From: an uncultured Prevotellaceae bacterium
GTDB lineage: Bacteria; Bacteroidota; Bacteroidia; Bacteroidales; Bacteroidaceae
Direction: 5' to 3'
Length of the DNA: 64,000 bases
NCBI GenBank assembly: GCA_947169245.1
Contig: CAMVPA010000005.1
Location: 30,905 to 94,904, forward strand
The notes under the pieces are model-generated. The model did no database searches, was not told the DNA's origin, and saw only the letters and a list, made by a program, of their open reading frames with translations. Position numbers and translations under genes: made by a program. Shown here piece by piece: positions 49,401 through 58,381 of the stretch (position 1 is its first letter; each line of letters begins with the position of its first letter).

Positions 49401-50165
49401 ATGAAGAATATATATTTCCTTTCGGATGCCCACCTTGGCTCCTGGGCCATCGACCACAAGCGCATGCAGGAGCGGCGGTTGGTGCGCTTCCTCGACTCTA
49501 TCAAGGAAAAGGCGGCGGCGGTGTACCTGCTCGGCGACATGTTCGACTACTGGTTTGAGTACCGCTATGTGGTGCCGAAGGGCTACACGCGCTTCCTCGG
49601 CAAGCTGTCGGAGCTGACGGACATGGGTGTCGAGGTTCACTACTTCACGGGCAACCACGACATCTGGACCTTCGGCTACCTGGAGCGCGAGTGTGGCGTC
49701 ATTCTGCACAAGAAGCCACTGACCACCGAGCTCTACGGCAGGGTGTTCTTCCTGGCCCACGGCGACGGGCTGGGCGACCCCGACAGGAAGTTCAAGTTCC
49801 TGCGGTGGCTGTTCCACAGCCGTGTGTGCCAGTTCTTCCTGGCCACGTTGCACCCCCGCTGGAGCATGTGGTTAGGACAGACGTGGGCCAAGCACTCGCG
49901 TCTGAAGCGCCCTGGCGGCGAGGAGCCCCCTTACATGGGCGAGGAGCGCGAGCATCTGGTACTCTACACGAAGAAGTACATTCAGTACCACTCCAACGTC
50001 GACTACTTCATCTACGGTCACCGCCACATCGAGGTAGACCTGCAGCTGACGAAAAAGGCCCGCATGATGATTCTCGGCGACTGGATAACCCACTTCAGCT
50101 ACATCGTCTGGGACGGCGAGCACCTGCACATGTCGCAGTACATCGAGGGTGAGAGTCAGATGTAG
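49401..50165 (+). CDS. lpxH: UDP-2,3-diacylglucosamine diphosphatase
   Basis: 254 residues; hydrolyses UDP-2,3-diacylglucosamine to lipid X in lipid A synthesis. Calcineurin-like metallophosphatase motifs: 'IYFLSDAHLGSW', 'YLLGDMFDYWFEY', 'YFTGNHDIW', 'FLAHGDGLGDPD' and 'FIYGHRHIEVD'. LpxH is the usual name for this Bacteroidota family, though LpxG-type or another nucleotide hydrolase remains possible. Confidence 0.88.
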   Translation: MKNIYFLSDAHLGSWAIDHKRMQERRLVRFLDSIKEKAAAVYLLGDMFDYWFEYRYVVPKGYTRFLGKLSELTDMGVEVHYFTGNHDIWTFGYLERECGVILHKKPLTTELYGRVFFLAHGDGLGDPDRKFKFLRWLFHSRVCQFFLATLHPRWSMWLGQTWAKHSRLKRPGGEEPPYMGEEREHLVLYTKKYIQYHSNVDYFIYGHRHIEVDLQLTKKARMMILGDWITHFSYIVWDGEHLHMSQYIEGESQM

Positions 50166-50204
50166 GCCGAGAAACGACTAAAAAGCTAAAGCTCAACTAA
50201 CTAT

Positions 50205-53200
50205 ATGAACAAAAGAAGAATTCTTGAAGGAGCGATGCTCTTGAGCACGTTGCCACTCCTTGCATGGAAAGGCGACGTGAAAGTGGAAACGCCCAACACA
50301 CAGATGCTGTTGTATGCCAACGAGGGACAGGACCTGCACATGGCCTACTACGGCGCCAAGACAGCAACGCTGCAGGAGCTGCGCAATGCCGGTGCCGACA
50401 TCAGTTTCCCGGCTCTGCCCGCCTTCGGCACCGTCGACATGATCCACCTGCCGGCCATTCAGATACAGCACGCCAACGGCGACCAGAACCTGGAGCTGGC
50501 GGTGACTGGCTACACCACAGCTGACGACGGTTCTGCCGTCATCCACACCATCACCATGCGCGACAAGCTACAGCCCGTCACGGTGAAGCTCTTCTACAAA
50601 GCCTACAAGACGGTAGACATCATTGAGAGCTGGACGACGATAGAGCATCAGGAAAAGAAGGCGGTGACGCTGAAACGCTTCGACTCGGGCCATCTGGCCG
50701 TGCGCCGCGGCGACGTCTGGCTGACCCACCTGCACGGCGACTGGGCCTCAGAAACGGGTGTCACGCAGGAGCCGCTGACACGCGGCGTGAAGACCATTCG
50801 CAACAGCGACGGCGCCCGCAACGCCCACCTCGACGCTCCCGAGGTGATGCTCTCGCTCGACGGTCAGCCGCAGGAGAACAGCGGACGCACCATCGGCGCC
50901 GTCCTCTGCTGGAACGGCAACTTCGAGATACGCATCAACACCACCGACAAGAACTATCACCACCTCTATGCCGGCATCAGCCCGCAGGCCTCAGAGTATG
51001 TGCTGGAGCCGAAGCAGGTGTTCGAGACGCCACACCTCGCCCTGACCTACTCGGACGAGGGCATGGGCGGCGTCAGCCGCAACCTGCACCGCTGGGCACG
51101 CACCTGCGGCATGCTGCACCGCGGCATGAACGTGGGCGACATCCTGCTGAACTCGTGGGAGGGTCTGTACTTCGACATCAACGAGGAACGGATGTTCCAG
51201 ATGATGGACGACATCTCGAAGCTGGGCGGCGAGCTCTTCGTCATGGACGACGGCTGGTTTGGCGACAAATACCAGCGCAACAACGACACGTCGACACTCG
51301 GCGACTGGGTGGTCGACAAGAAGAAGCTGCCCAACGGCCTGGGTGCGCTCTGCCGTTTTGCAACCGAGAAAGGCATCAAGTTTGGCATCTGGATAGAGCC
51401 CGAGATGGCCAACACCAAGAGCGAGCTCTTCGAGAAGCACCCCGACTGGGTGCTGCAGACGAAGGGACGCGAGTTGAAGCAGGGACGAGGCGGCACACAG
51501 GTGGTGCTCGACCTGACCAATCCGCAGGTACAGGACTTCGTCTTCAAGGTGGTCGACGACCTGATGACGCAGAACCCCGAGATAGCCTACATCAAGTGGG
51601 ACGCCAACGCCTCGATACAGAACCTCGGCTCGCTCCACCTGCCCATGACGAAGCAGACGAATATCCTCATCGACTACCAGCTGGGGCTGCTGAAGGTGCT
51701 CAAGCGTGTGCGCAAGAAGTATCCCGACCTCGTCATCCAGGACTGCGCCTCGGGCGGTGGCCGTGCCAACTACGGTCTGCTACCCTACTACGACGAGTTC
51801 TGGGTCTCAGACAATACCGACGCCCTGCAGCGCGTCTACATACAGTGGGGCACGAGCCTCTTCTTCCCGGCCAACGCCATGGCCGCCCACATCAACCACT
51901 GTCCCTACTGGAACACCGGCAAGCGTGTCATTCCCGTGAAGTTCCGCTGCGACGTGGCCATGAGCGGCCGACTGGGCATCGAGCTGCAGCCGAAGGACAT
52001 GACGCAGGAGGAGCGCCAACAGGTGGAGACCTGTTTCCGCGACTACAAGACGCTGCGCCCCATCGTGCAGACGGGCGACCTCTACCGCCTCGTCTCGCCT
52101 TACGACAGAAAGGGACTCTCGTCGCTGATGTACGTTGACGACGCCCAGTCGCAGGCCACCCTCTTTATCTATAAGGTGGAGAACCTCTACGGTCAGACGC
52201 TGCCCCGCATCCGCCTGGCCGGTCTCAACCCCAATACCGTCTACACGCTGAAGGAGATGAACCTGCGTGTGGGCGAGAAACCCTGTGCGCTCGACGGCAA
52301 GGAGTTCACGGGTCAGTTCCTGATGAACGTGGGCATTGAGGTGCCTCTGTGGGAGGACTATGCCAGCCGCGTGTTCATTCTCAATAAGGTCGAGGGGCGC
52401 CAGCAGCTGTTGAGCCGTCTCGTCACCTTGCAGCAGAAGGGCTACATGACGGGCCATCAGGACGATCCGTTCTACGGCGTCAACTGGGGCTACCAGAGTG
52501 CCGACAACCAAGTACCAGTGTGCAGCGAGCGCGGCCGCAGCGACGTGCTCGAGACCACTGGCGACTACCCCGCCGTCATGGGCTTCGACCTCGGTGGCAT
52601 TGAGATGGGCGACGCTAAGAACCTCGACTCCGTGCCCTTCACCCGCATCCGCGAAGAGCTGCTTGCCCACGTCAGGCGTGGCGGCGTGGTCACGCTGTCG
52701 TGGCATCCGCGCAACCCGCTGACGGGCGGCACGGCCTGGGACAAGGACGACACCACCGTCGTCAGCAGCATCCTGCCCGGCGGCTCTCAGCACGCGAAGT
52801 TCCAGCTGTGGATGCAGCGCGTCAGCAACTTCATGAAGACACTGCGGGCCGACGACGGCCGACTGGTGCCCATCATCTTCCGTCCCTGGCACGAGAACAA
52901 CGGCTCGTGGTTCTGGTGGGGCGCCAAGCAGTGTACGCCCCAGCAGTTCCGCTCGCTGTGGAACATGCTGCAGGACTACCTGCTGGCCGAGGGCTTCGAC
53001 AACCTCGTGTGGAGCTGGAGCCCCAACCTGGGCGTGAAGACGTCCGACCTCGACACCTATCCCGGCGACGACCGTGTCGACCTCGTGGGCCTCGATGCCT
53101 ACCAGTGGGGCACGGAGGAGGACTTCGTCAAGCAGATCAACGCTGACCTGACGCTGCTGACGCAGCGGTTCGGAGGCACGAAGGCACAAGGGCACGAAGG

Positions 53201-53438
53201 TGCTGGCAAGCCGCTGGCACTGACGGAGTGCGGCCTGAAGAACCTGACCGACCCGACGTGGTACAGCCGCGTGCTGCAGCCCCAGATGGAGAAGTACCCG
53301 CTGTGCTACTTCCTGCTGTGGCGCAACTACGTGAAGGAGTACTTCGGCCCCGTGCCCGGCGAACAGTGCGGCGACGACTTCAAGAAGATGGCCGCCCAGC
53401 CGCGTGCCCTCATGCTGAAAGACATCTGCGACAAATAG
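50205..53438 (+). CDS. Alpha-galactosidase (GH36) - beta-mannanase (GH26) fusion
   Basis: 1077 residues in one uninterrupted frame. Residues about 1-715 are GH36: N-terminal beta-supersandwich, 'LFVMDDGWFGDKYQ', nucleophile Asp466 in 'IAYIKWDANASIQ', 'QDCASGGGRANYG' and acid/base in 'VSDNTDALQR'. Residues about 725-1077 are GH26: 'GYMTGHQDDPFYGVNWGY', acid/base Glu897 in 'FRPWHENNGSWFWWG', nucleophile Glu1008 in 'LALTECGL'. Together they would remove galactose side chains and cut the mannan backbone. A weak signal peptide suggests periplasmic location. Residues about 990-999 ('GGTKAQGHEGAG') come from a GGCACGAAG repeat just before the nucleophile strand. First gene of the mannan operon. Confidence 0.92.
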   Translation: MNKRRILEGAMLLSTLPLLAWKGDVKVETPNTQMLLYANEGQDLHMAYYGAKTATLQELRNAGADISFPALPAFGTVDMIHLPAIQIQHANGDQNLELAVTGYTTADDGSAVIHTITMRDKLQPVTVKLFYKAYKTVDIIESWTTIEHQEKKAVTLKRFDSGHLAVRRGDVWLTHLHGDWASETGVTQEPLTRGVKTIRNSDGARNAHLDAPEVMLSLDGQPQENSGRTIGAVLCWNGNFEIRINTTDKNYHHLYAGISPQASEYVLEPKQVFETPHLALTYSDEGMGGVSRNLHRWARTCGMLHRGMNVGDILLNSWEGLYFDINEERMFQMMDDISKLGGELFVMDDGWFGDKYQRNNDTSTLGDWVVDKKKLPNGLGALCRFATEKGIKFGIWIEPEMANTKSELFEKHPDWVLQTKGRELKQGRGGTQVVLDLTNPQVQDFVFKVVDDLMTQNPEIAYIKWDANASIQNLGSLHLPMTKQTNILIDYQLGLLKVLKRVRKKYPDLVIQDCASGGGRANYGLLPYYDEFWVSDNTDALQRVYIQWGTSLFFPANAMAAHINHCPYWNTGKRVIPVKFRCDVAMSGRLGIELQPKDMTQEERQQVETCFRDYKTLRPIVQTGDLYRLVSPYDRKGLSSLMYVDDAQSQATLFIYKVENLYGQTLPRIRLAGLNPNTVYTLKEMNLRVGEKPCALDGKEFTGQFLMNVGIEVPLWEDYASRVFILNKVEGRQQLLSRLVTLQQKGYMTGHQDDPFYGVNWGYQSADNQVPVCSERGRSDVLETTGDYPAVMGFDLGGIEMGDAKNLDSVPFTRIREELLAHVRRGGVVTLSWHPRNPLTGGTAWDKDDTTVVSSILPGGSQHAKFQLWMQRVSNFMKTLRADDGRLVPIIFRPWHENNGSWFWWGAKQCTPQQFRSLWNMLQDYLLAEGFDNLVWSWSPNLGVKTSDLDTYPGDDRVDLVGLDAYQWGTEEDFVKQINADLTLLTQRFGGTKAQGHEGAGKPLALTECGLKNLTDPTWYSRVLQPQMEKYPLCYFLLWRNYVKEYFGPVPGEQCGDDFKKMAAQPRALMLKDICDK
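53172..53202. repeat. GGCACGAA repeat within the GH36-GH26 gene
   Basis: GGAGGCACGAAGGCACAAGG then GCACGAAGG: three 9-nt units in frame, encoding extra Gly/Lys/His residues just before 'KPLALTECG' of the GH26 domain. Confidence 0.65.
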
Positions 53439-53501
53439 AGAGCGACAACCTACCATCAATACGTCAAAGGAGAGCGAAACGTAACCAATAGACTACAGAT
53501 A

Positions 53502-54686
53502 ATGACATTCGAAGACAGAGTAAAAGCACTGCGCCAACACCACGAGCAGCTGCTGACAAGAGAGAACAGGCCGCTGCCCTGGGGTAACGGCATCTACGAG
53601 AAATACGAGTTCCCCATACTGACCGCTGAGCACACGCCGCTGGAGTGGCGCTACGACTTCTCGAAGCAGGACAACCCCTTCCTGATGCAGCGCATCATGA
53701 TGAACGCCGTCCTCAACTCGGGCGCCATCAAGCTCGACGGTCGCTACCTGCTGGTGTGCCGCGTCGAGGGTGCCGACCGCAAGTCGTTCTTCGCCGTTGC
53801 CGAGTCGCCTAACGGCATCGACAACTTCCGCTTCTGGCCCGAGCCCGTCACCATGCCCGAAGCCCCCTCTGACTCCCCCGAAGGGGGCGTCAATCCTGCC
53901 ACCAATGTTTACGACATGCGACTGACACAGCATGAGGATGGCTGGATATACGGCGTCTTCTGTGCCGAGCGCCACGACCCGTCGCAGCCCGGCAATCTCT
54001 CGGCCGCAACAGCCACGGCAGGCATCGCCCGCACCAAGGACTTGAAGACGTGGGAGCGGCTGCCCGACCTGAAGTCCAGGAGTCAGCAGCGTAACGTCGT
54101 GCTCCACCCCGAGTTCGTGCAGGGTAAGTATGCCTTCTACACCCGCCCGCAGGACGGTTTCATCGACACCGGCTCGGGTGGCGGCATCGGCTGGGCCCTG
54201 GTCGACGACATCACCCATGCCGAGGTCACCAAGGAGCAAATCATCAACGCCCGCCACTACCACACCATCACCGAGGTGAAGAACGGCGAGGGTCCCCACC
54301 CGCTGAAAACACCGCAGGGCTGGCTCCACCTGGCCCACGGCGTACGCGGAACGGCCGACGGTCTGCGCTACGTGCTCTATCTGTACATGACGGCGCTCGA
54401 CGACCCCACACGGGTCATCGCCCAGCCCGGCGGCTGGTTCCTGGTGCCCGAAGGCAGTGAGTACGTGGGCGACGTGATGAACGTGGCCTTTGCCAACGGC
54501 TGGATCATGGACAGCGACGGGCGCGTACTTATTTATTATGCCTCCGCCGACACCCGTATGCACGTAGCCGTCTCGTCGGTCGAACGCTTGGTGGACTACT
54601 GTATGAACACTCCGCAGGACGGCCTCACGACAAGTGCCAGCGTGGAGACCATCAAACGGCTGATTAAGAAGAACTCTGAACAATAA
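53502..54686 (+). CDS. 4-O-beta-mannosylglucose phosphorylase (GH130)
   Basis: 394 residues; phosphorolyses mannosyl-beta-1,4-glucose to mannose-1-phosphate and glucose in the cytoplasm. GH130 subfamily-1 features: '[20 protein letters not shown]', '[20 protein letters not shown]', catalytic Asp in '[20 protein letters not shown]', '[20 protein letters not shown]'. An extra stretch of about 10 residues ('[13 protein letters not shown]') before 'TNVYDMR' is encoded by a CCCCC/GGGGG palindrome. Second gene of the mannan operon; the epimerase two genes on makes its substrate. Confidence 0.93.
   Translation: MTFEDRVKALRQHHEQLLTRENRPLPWGNGIYEKYEFPILTAEHTPLEWRYDFSKQDNPFLMQRIMMNAVLNSGAIKLDGRYLLVCRVEGADRKSFFAVAESPNGIDNFRFWPEPVTMPEAPSDSPEGGVNPATNVYDMRLTQHEDGWIYGVFCAERHDPSQPGNLSAATATAGIARTKDLKTWERLPDLKSRSQQRNVVLHPEFVQGKYAFYTRPQDGFIDTGSGGGIGWALVDDITHAEVTKEQIINARHYHTITEVKNGEGPHPLKTPQGWLHLAHGVRGTADGLRYVLYLYMTALDDPTRVIAQPGGWFLVPEGSEYVGDVMNVAFANGWIMDSDGRVLIYYASADTRMHVAVSSVERLVDYCMNTPQDGLTTSASVETIKRLIKKNSEQ
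53864..53892. repeat. In-frame palindromic repeat in the GH130 gene
   Basis: CCCCCTCTGACTCCCCCGAA followed by GGGGGCG: GACTCCCCC pairs with GGGGGCGTC apart from one mismatch. Same style as the insert in argC (52-128). Confidence 0.7.
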
Positions 54687-54710
54687 TAACCTTAACCCTA
54701 AACTATAATT

Positions 54711-56054
54711 ATGGCTAAACTGTCTGAGAAAATAGGCTACGCGCTTGGTGACGCGGCTGCCGGAGGCATCACATGGAAAGTCATGTCGATAGCCTTTCCC
54801 TTGTTCTTCACCAATGTATTCGGACTGACATTTGCCGATGCTGCGACGCTGATGCTCGTCGCCCGTATGTTCGACGTGGTCACCGACCCGCTCATGGGCT
54901 CGCTGGCCGACCGCACACAAAGCCGCTGGGGCACCTACCGTCCCTGGCTGCTGTTTGGCGCCGTGCCCTTAGGCCTCATCTTCGCCCTGCTGCTCTACAC
55001 GCCCGACTTCGGCCCTGTGGGCAAGCGCATCTGGGCCTATACGCTCTACCTGCTGATGATGGCCGTCTACACGGCGGTCAACGTGCCCTACGGCTCGCTG
55101 CTGGGCGTCATGACCGACGACGACAACGAGAAGAACCAGTTCTCCTCGTTCCGCATGGTGGGCGCCTACGCCATGGGCTTCATCACGCTGCTCTCGTTCC
55201 CCTATCTACAGAAGATGGTGGGCGGCAGCGACCAGCACCAGTATGCCGTGCTGGGAGCCTTCTTCGGCCTACTGGCCACTGTGGGCACGCTGGCCTGCGG
55301 CCTCATGACCAAGGAGCGCCTGAAACCCGTGCGGGCCGAGAAGTTCTCGCTGAAGCCCTTTGCCGACCTCTTCCGCAACCGGCCGTGGGTCATACTGACG
55401 CTCATCGGCATCTGCACCAACTTCTTCAACGGCTTCCGCTACGCCGTGGCGGGCTATCTGTTCGAATACTGTCTGAAAGGCGACGTCACCGTCAGCGGAC
55501 TCATCATCAACTATACGGTGTTCATGACCTTCGGCGAACTGACCTGCATGCTTTTTGGCGGCGTGTCGCCGAAGTTCACCCAGTGGATGGGCTCTAAGCG
55601 TAAGGCCTTCTTAGTGGCTGCCGTCATCTGCCTGGTCTTCTCCATCGGCTTCTTCTTCATCCCCATGAGTCCCGACTACATCTGGGTCATGGTGGCCCTG
55701 GTGGTGCTCACCAGTGTGGGCATCGGTCTTTACTCGCCCCTGCTGTGGTCGATGTATGCCGACGTGGCCGACTATGCTACCGAGAAAAACGGAACGTCGT
55801 CGACGGGTCTCATCTTCTCCAGCGGCACGATGGCCCAGAAGTTCGGCACCGCCATCAGCGGCTCGTTGGTGGCACTGTTCCTTGGTATAGCTGGCGCCAG
55901 CATGACCACCGATGCCATGGGCAACACGATGGTCGACCCTGCCTCCATCACCGACTCGGTGCTGTCGATGGTGTGGTCGCTCTTCTCGCTGTTCCCGGCC
56001 GTGATTGCCGCCCTCATCATCCTCCTCACCCGCTTCTACCCCATTAAGAAATGA
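54711..56054 (+). CDS. GPH-family sugar:cation symporter (mannobiose importer)
   Basis: 447 residues with about 12 membrane helices. GPH/MelB-type motif 'ARMFDVVTDPLMGSLADRTQ' followed by 'SRWGTYRPWLLFG'. In the Bacteroides fragilis mannan route the matching transporter moves mannobiose into the cytoplasm, and its position between GH130 and the epimerase supports that substrate. It overlaps the epimerase by 4 nt (ATGA). Confidence 0.9.
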   Translation: MAKLSEKIGYALGDAAAGGITWKVMSIAFPLFFTNVFGLTFADAATLMLVARMFDVVTDPLMGSLADRTQSRWGTYRPWLLFGAVPLGLIFALLLYTPDFGPVGKRIWAYTLYLLMMAVYTAVNVPYGSLLGVMTDDDNEKNQFSSFRMVGAYAMGFITLLSFPYLQKMVGGSDQHQYAVLGAFFGLLATVGTLACGLMTKERLKPVRAEKFSLKPFADLFRNRPWVILTLIGICTNFFNGFRYAVAGYLFEYCLKGDVTVSGLIINYTVFMTFGELTCMLFGGVSPKFTQWMGSKRKAFLVAAVICLVFSIGFFFIPMSPDYIWVMVALVVLTSVGIGLYSPLLWSMYADVADYATEKNGTSSTGLIFSSGTMAQKFGTAISGSLVALFLGIAGASMTTDAMGNTMVDPASITDSVLSMVWSLFSLFPAVIAALIILLTRFYPIKK

Positions 56055-57367
56055 GTAAAAGTCCAGTCTGTTGCGATGCCATCGCAACCATGAAAAAGGA
56101 AATGCTGGATGTGCTGGAGAACAACATCCTGCGCTTCTGGCTCAACAAGATGCAGGACCAAGGGAACGGCGGGTTCTACGGTCGCATCGACGCTCGCGGC
56201 ATGCTACACCCCGAGGCCGAGAAAGGCGCCATCCTCAACGCCCGCATCCTCTGGGCCTTCTCCGCAGCCTACCGGGTGCTCAGCGGTTCTGCCGCTGAGG
56301 CCCCCGCTTATCTCGACGCCGCCACCCGTGCCAAGGACTACTTCATCGACCACTTCATCGACCACGAGTACGGCGGCGTCTACTGGAGCGTCGACTACAA
56401 GGGCCGGCCGCTCGACACCAAGAAGCAGTTCTACGCCATCGGCTTCGCCATCTACGGTCTCTCGGAGTATGCACGGGCCACAGGCGACCGCGAGGCTCTC
56501 GACTACGCCCTCAGCCTCTACGACAGCATCGAGGAGCACGCCTTCGACCGCGAACACAACGGCTACATCGAGGCCCTGACACGCGACTGGCAGCCCATGG
56601 CCGACATGCGGCTGTCGGAGCTCGACGCCAACTACCCCAAGTCGCAGAACACCCACCTCCACATTATCGAGCCTTACACCAACCTGCTGCGCTGCCTCAA
56701 GGAGATGCAGTCTCAGCAGTCGTGCGACTACGTGCCTGTCATCGGCTCGGTGCTGCCCATAGGCATCACTGCCCCCAACGAGGACATCGCCTGCGTCGAA
56801 GCCTCGCTACGCAATCTCATCGACATCTTTACAGACAAGATACTGAACCCCGAGACCCACCATCTCGACCTCTTCTTCGACATGGACTGGACGCGTGGCG
56901 CCGGCCACTTGGAGAGCTACGGCCACGACATCGAGTGCTCGTGGCTGCTCCACGAGGCGGCACTGGTGCTGGGCGACAAGCAGGTGCTCAAGAAGGTGGA
57001 GCCCATCGTCCGCGAGGTAGCCAAAGCCTCGGAGAAGGGGCTGCGCAGCGACGGCTCGATGATTCACGAGGCCAATCTCGACACCGGCCGTGTGGACGAC
57101 GACCTCCACTGGTGGGTACAGGCCGAGAACGTCGTCGGCTGGTTCAACCTGTGGCAGCACTTCGGCGACGAGCAGGCCCTCGACCGCGCCGAGCAGTGCT
57201 GGCACTACATCAAGACCCAACTCATCGACTACGAGGGCGGCGAGTGGTACTGGAGCCGCCACGCCGACGGCTCGCTGAACACCGTCGACGACAAGGCCGG
57301 CTTCTGGAAATGTCCCTACCACAACAGCCGCATGTGTCTGGAGATTAATGAAAGGTTAACGACATGA
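56051..57367 (+). CDS. Mannobiose/cellobiose 2-epimerase
   Basis: 438 residues, an (alpha/alpha)6-barrel AGE-superfamily enzyme: 'FWLNKMQDQGNGGFYGRIDA', 'AKGAILNARILWAFSAAYRV' type, 'DHEYGGVYWSVDYKGRPLDT', 'SYGHDIECSWLLHEAALVLG', 'DDDLHWWVQAENVVGWFNLW'. Catalytic His residues are in 'NTHLHIIEPYTNLL' and 'GHDIECSW'. It converts mannobiose to mannosylglucose, the GH130 substrate. Coupled by ATGA overlaps to the genes before and after. Confidence 0.92.
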   Translation: MSKSPVCCDAIATMKKEMLDVLENNILRFWLNKMQDQGNGGFYGRIDARGMLHPEAEKGAILNARILWAFSAAYRVLSGSAAEAPAYLDAATRAKDYFIDHFIDHEYGGVYWSVDYKGRPLDTKKQFYAIGFAIYGLSEYARATGDREALDYALSLYDSIEEHAFDREHNGYIEALTRDWQPMADMRLSELDANYPKSQNTHLHIIEPYTNLLRCLKEMQSQQSCDYVPVIGSVLPIGITAPNEDIACVEASLRNLIDIFTDKILNPETHHLDLFFDMDWTRGAGHLESYGHDIECSWLLHEAALVLGDKQVLKKVEPIVREVAKASEKGLRSDGSMIHEANLDTGRVDDDLHWWVQAENVVGWFNLWQHFGDEQALDRAEQCWHYIKTQLIDYEGGEWYWSRHADGSLNTVDDKAGFWKCPYHNSRMCLEINERLTT

Positions 57368-58341
57368 AACCATACAAGTTTAAACCCTATCTGAAGACCA
57401 CCATCTGGGGCGGCTACCAGATTGCCCCGTTCAAGGGCATCTACACCGCGCAGCCCAACATCGGCGAGAGCTGGGAAATCAGCGGCGTGCCTGGACATGA
57501 GAGCGTGGCGGTGAACCGCGGCCTCGTCGACGACGTCGACGAGGGCCTGACGCTGGTCCAGCTCATCGACAAGTACAAGGGCCTGCTCATAGGCCAGAAA
57601 ATCTACAAGCGCTTCGGCAACAAGTTCCCGCTGCTGGTCAAGTTCATCGACTCCCGGCAGGACCTCTCCGTCCAGGTGCATCCCAACGACGAGTTGGCCA
57701 TGCAGCGTCACGGCTGTACCGGCAAGACCGAGATGTGGTACATCATCAAGAGCGATGTCGGCGCGAAAATCTACGCCGGACTGTCGAAGAGCATCACCCC
57801 CGACGACTACGAACAGCTGGCCACTGCCGAGCCCGTGAACGGGCGTTCGCCCATGCAGGACGTCATAGCCACCCACGAGGCTCACGAGGGCGACCTCTAC
57901 TTCCTGCCGGCAGGACGGTTGCACGCCATTGGCGCCGGCAACTTCCTGGCCGAGATTCAGCAGACCAGCGACATCACCTACCGCGTCTACGACTTCGGAC
58001 GCAAGGATGCCCACGGCAATCCGCGCGAGTTGCATATCGAACAGGCCAAGGAGGCCATCGACTACCAGGTGTGGCCGGCCTACCGCACGTCCTACGACTC
58101 GACGAAGCCCACCTCCCAGCTCATCAACTGCCCCTACTTCGTCGTCCACCGCGTCGTCGTGCAGGTGGCTCAGCAGATCGACTTCCACTGCGACTCGTTC
58201 GTCATCGTCGTCTGTCTCTGGGGCAGTGCCAATATCAACGGCATCAGCATCCGGCAGGGAGAGACCATCCTCGTGCCGGCCTGCGAGAACGTGCTCTACA
58301 TCTTCGGCAACGCCACCTTCCTCACGGCCACCATGCCATAG
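57364..58341 (+). CDS. manA: Mannose-6-phosphate isomerase, class I
   Basis: 325 residues, zinc-dependent cupin. 'KTTIWGGYQIAPFKGI', 'DLSVQVHPNDELAMQRHG', 'KTEMWYIIKSD' and 'FLPAGRLHAIGAGNFLAEIQ' are the type-I PMI signatures with zinc ligands. It converts mannose-6-phosphate to fructose-6-phosphate, feeding products of GH130 (through a mutase not present here) into glycolysis. It overlaps the epimerase by 4 nt, closing the mannan operon. Confidence 0.93.
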   Translation: MKPYKFKPYLKTTIWGGYQIAPFKGIYTAQPNIGESWEISGVPGHESVAVNRGLVDDVDEGLTLVQLIDKYKGLLIGQKIYKRFGNKFPLLVKFIDSRQDLSVQVHPNDELAMQRHGCTGKTEMWYIIKSDVGAKIYAGLSKSITPDDYEQLATAEPVNGRSPMQDVIATHEAHEGDLYFLPAGRLHAIGAGNFLAEIQQTSDITYRVYDFGRKDAHGNPRELHIEQAKEAIDYQVWPAYRTSYDSTKPTSQLINCPYFVVHRVVVQVAQQIDFHCDSFVIVVCLWGSANINGISIRQGETILVPACENVLYIFGNATFLTATMP

Positions 58342-58381
58342 CCCGCTACGGCCGTCATTCTGAATCACTATTCAAGCAACA

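Noticed and set aside
51807..53459. 550-codon open frame on the minus strand
   Set aside because: It is the antisense shadow of the GH36-GH26 gene, GC-driven, with no recognisable domains.
53493..54920. 475-codon open frame on the minus strand
   Set aside because: Antisense to the GH130 gene; the plus strand carries clear GH130 motifs.
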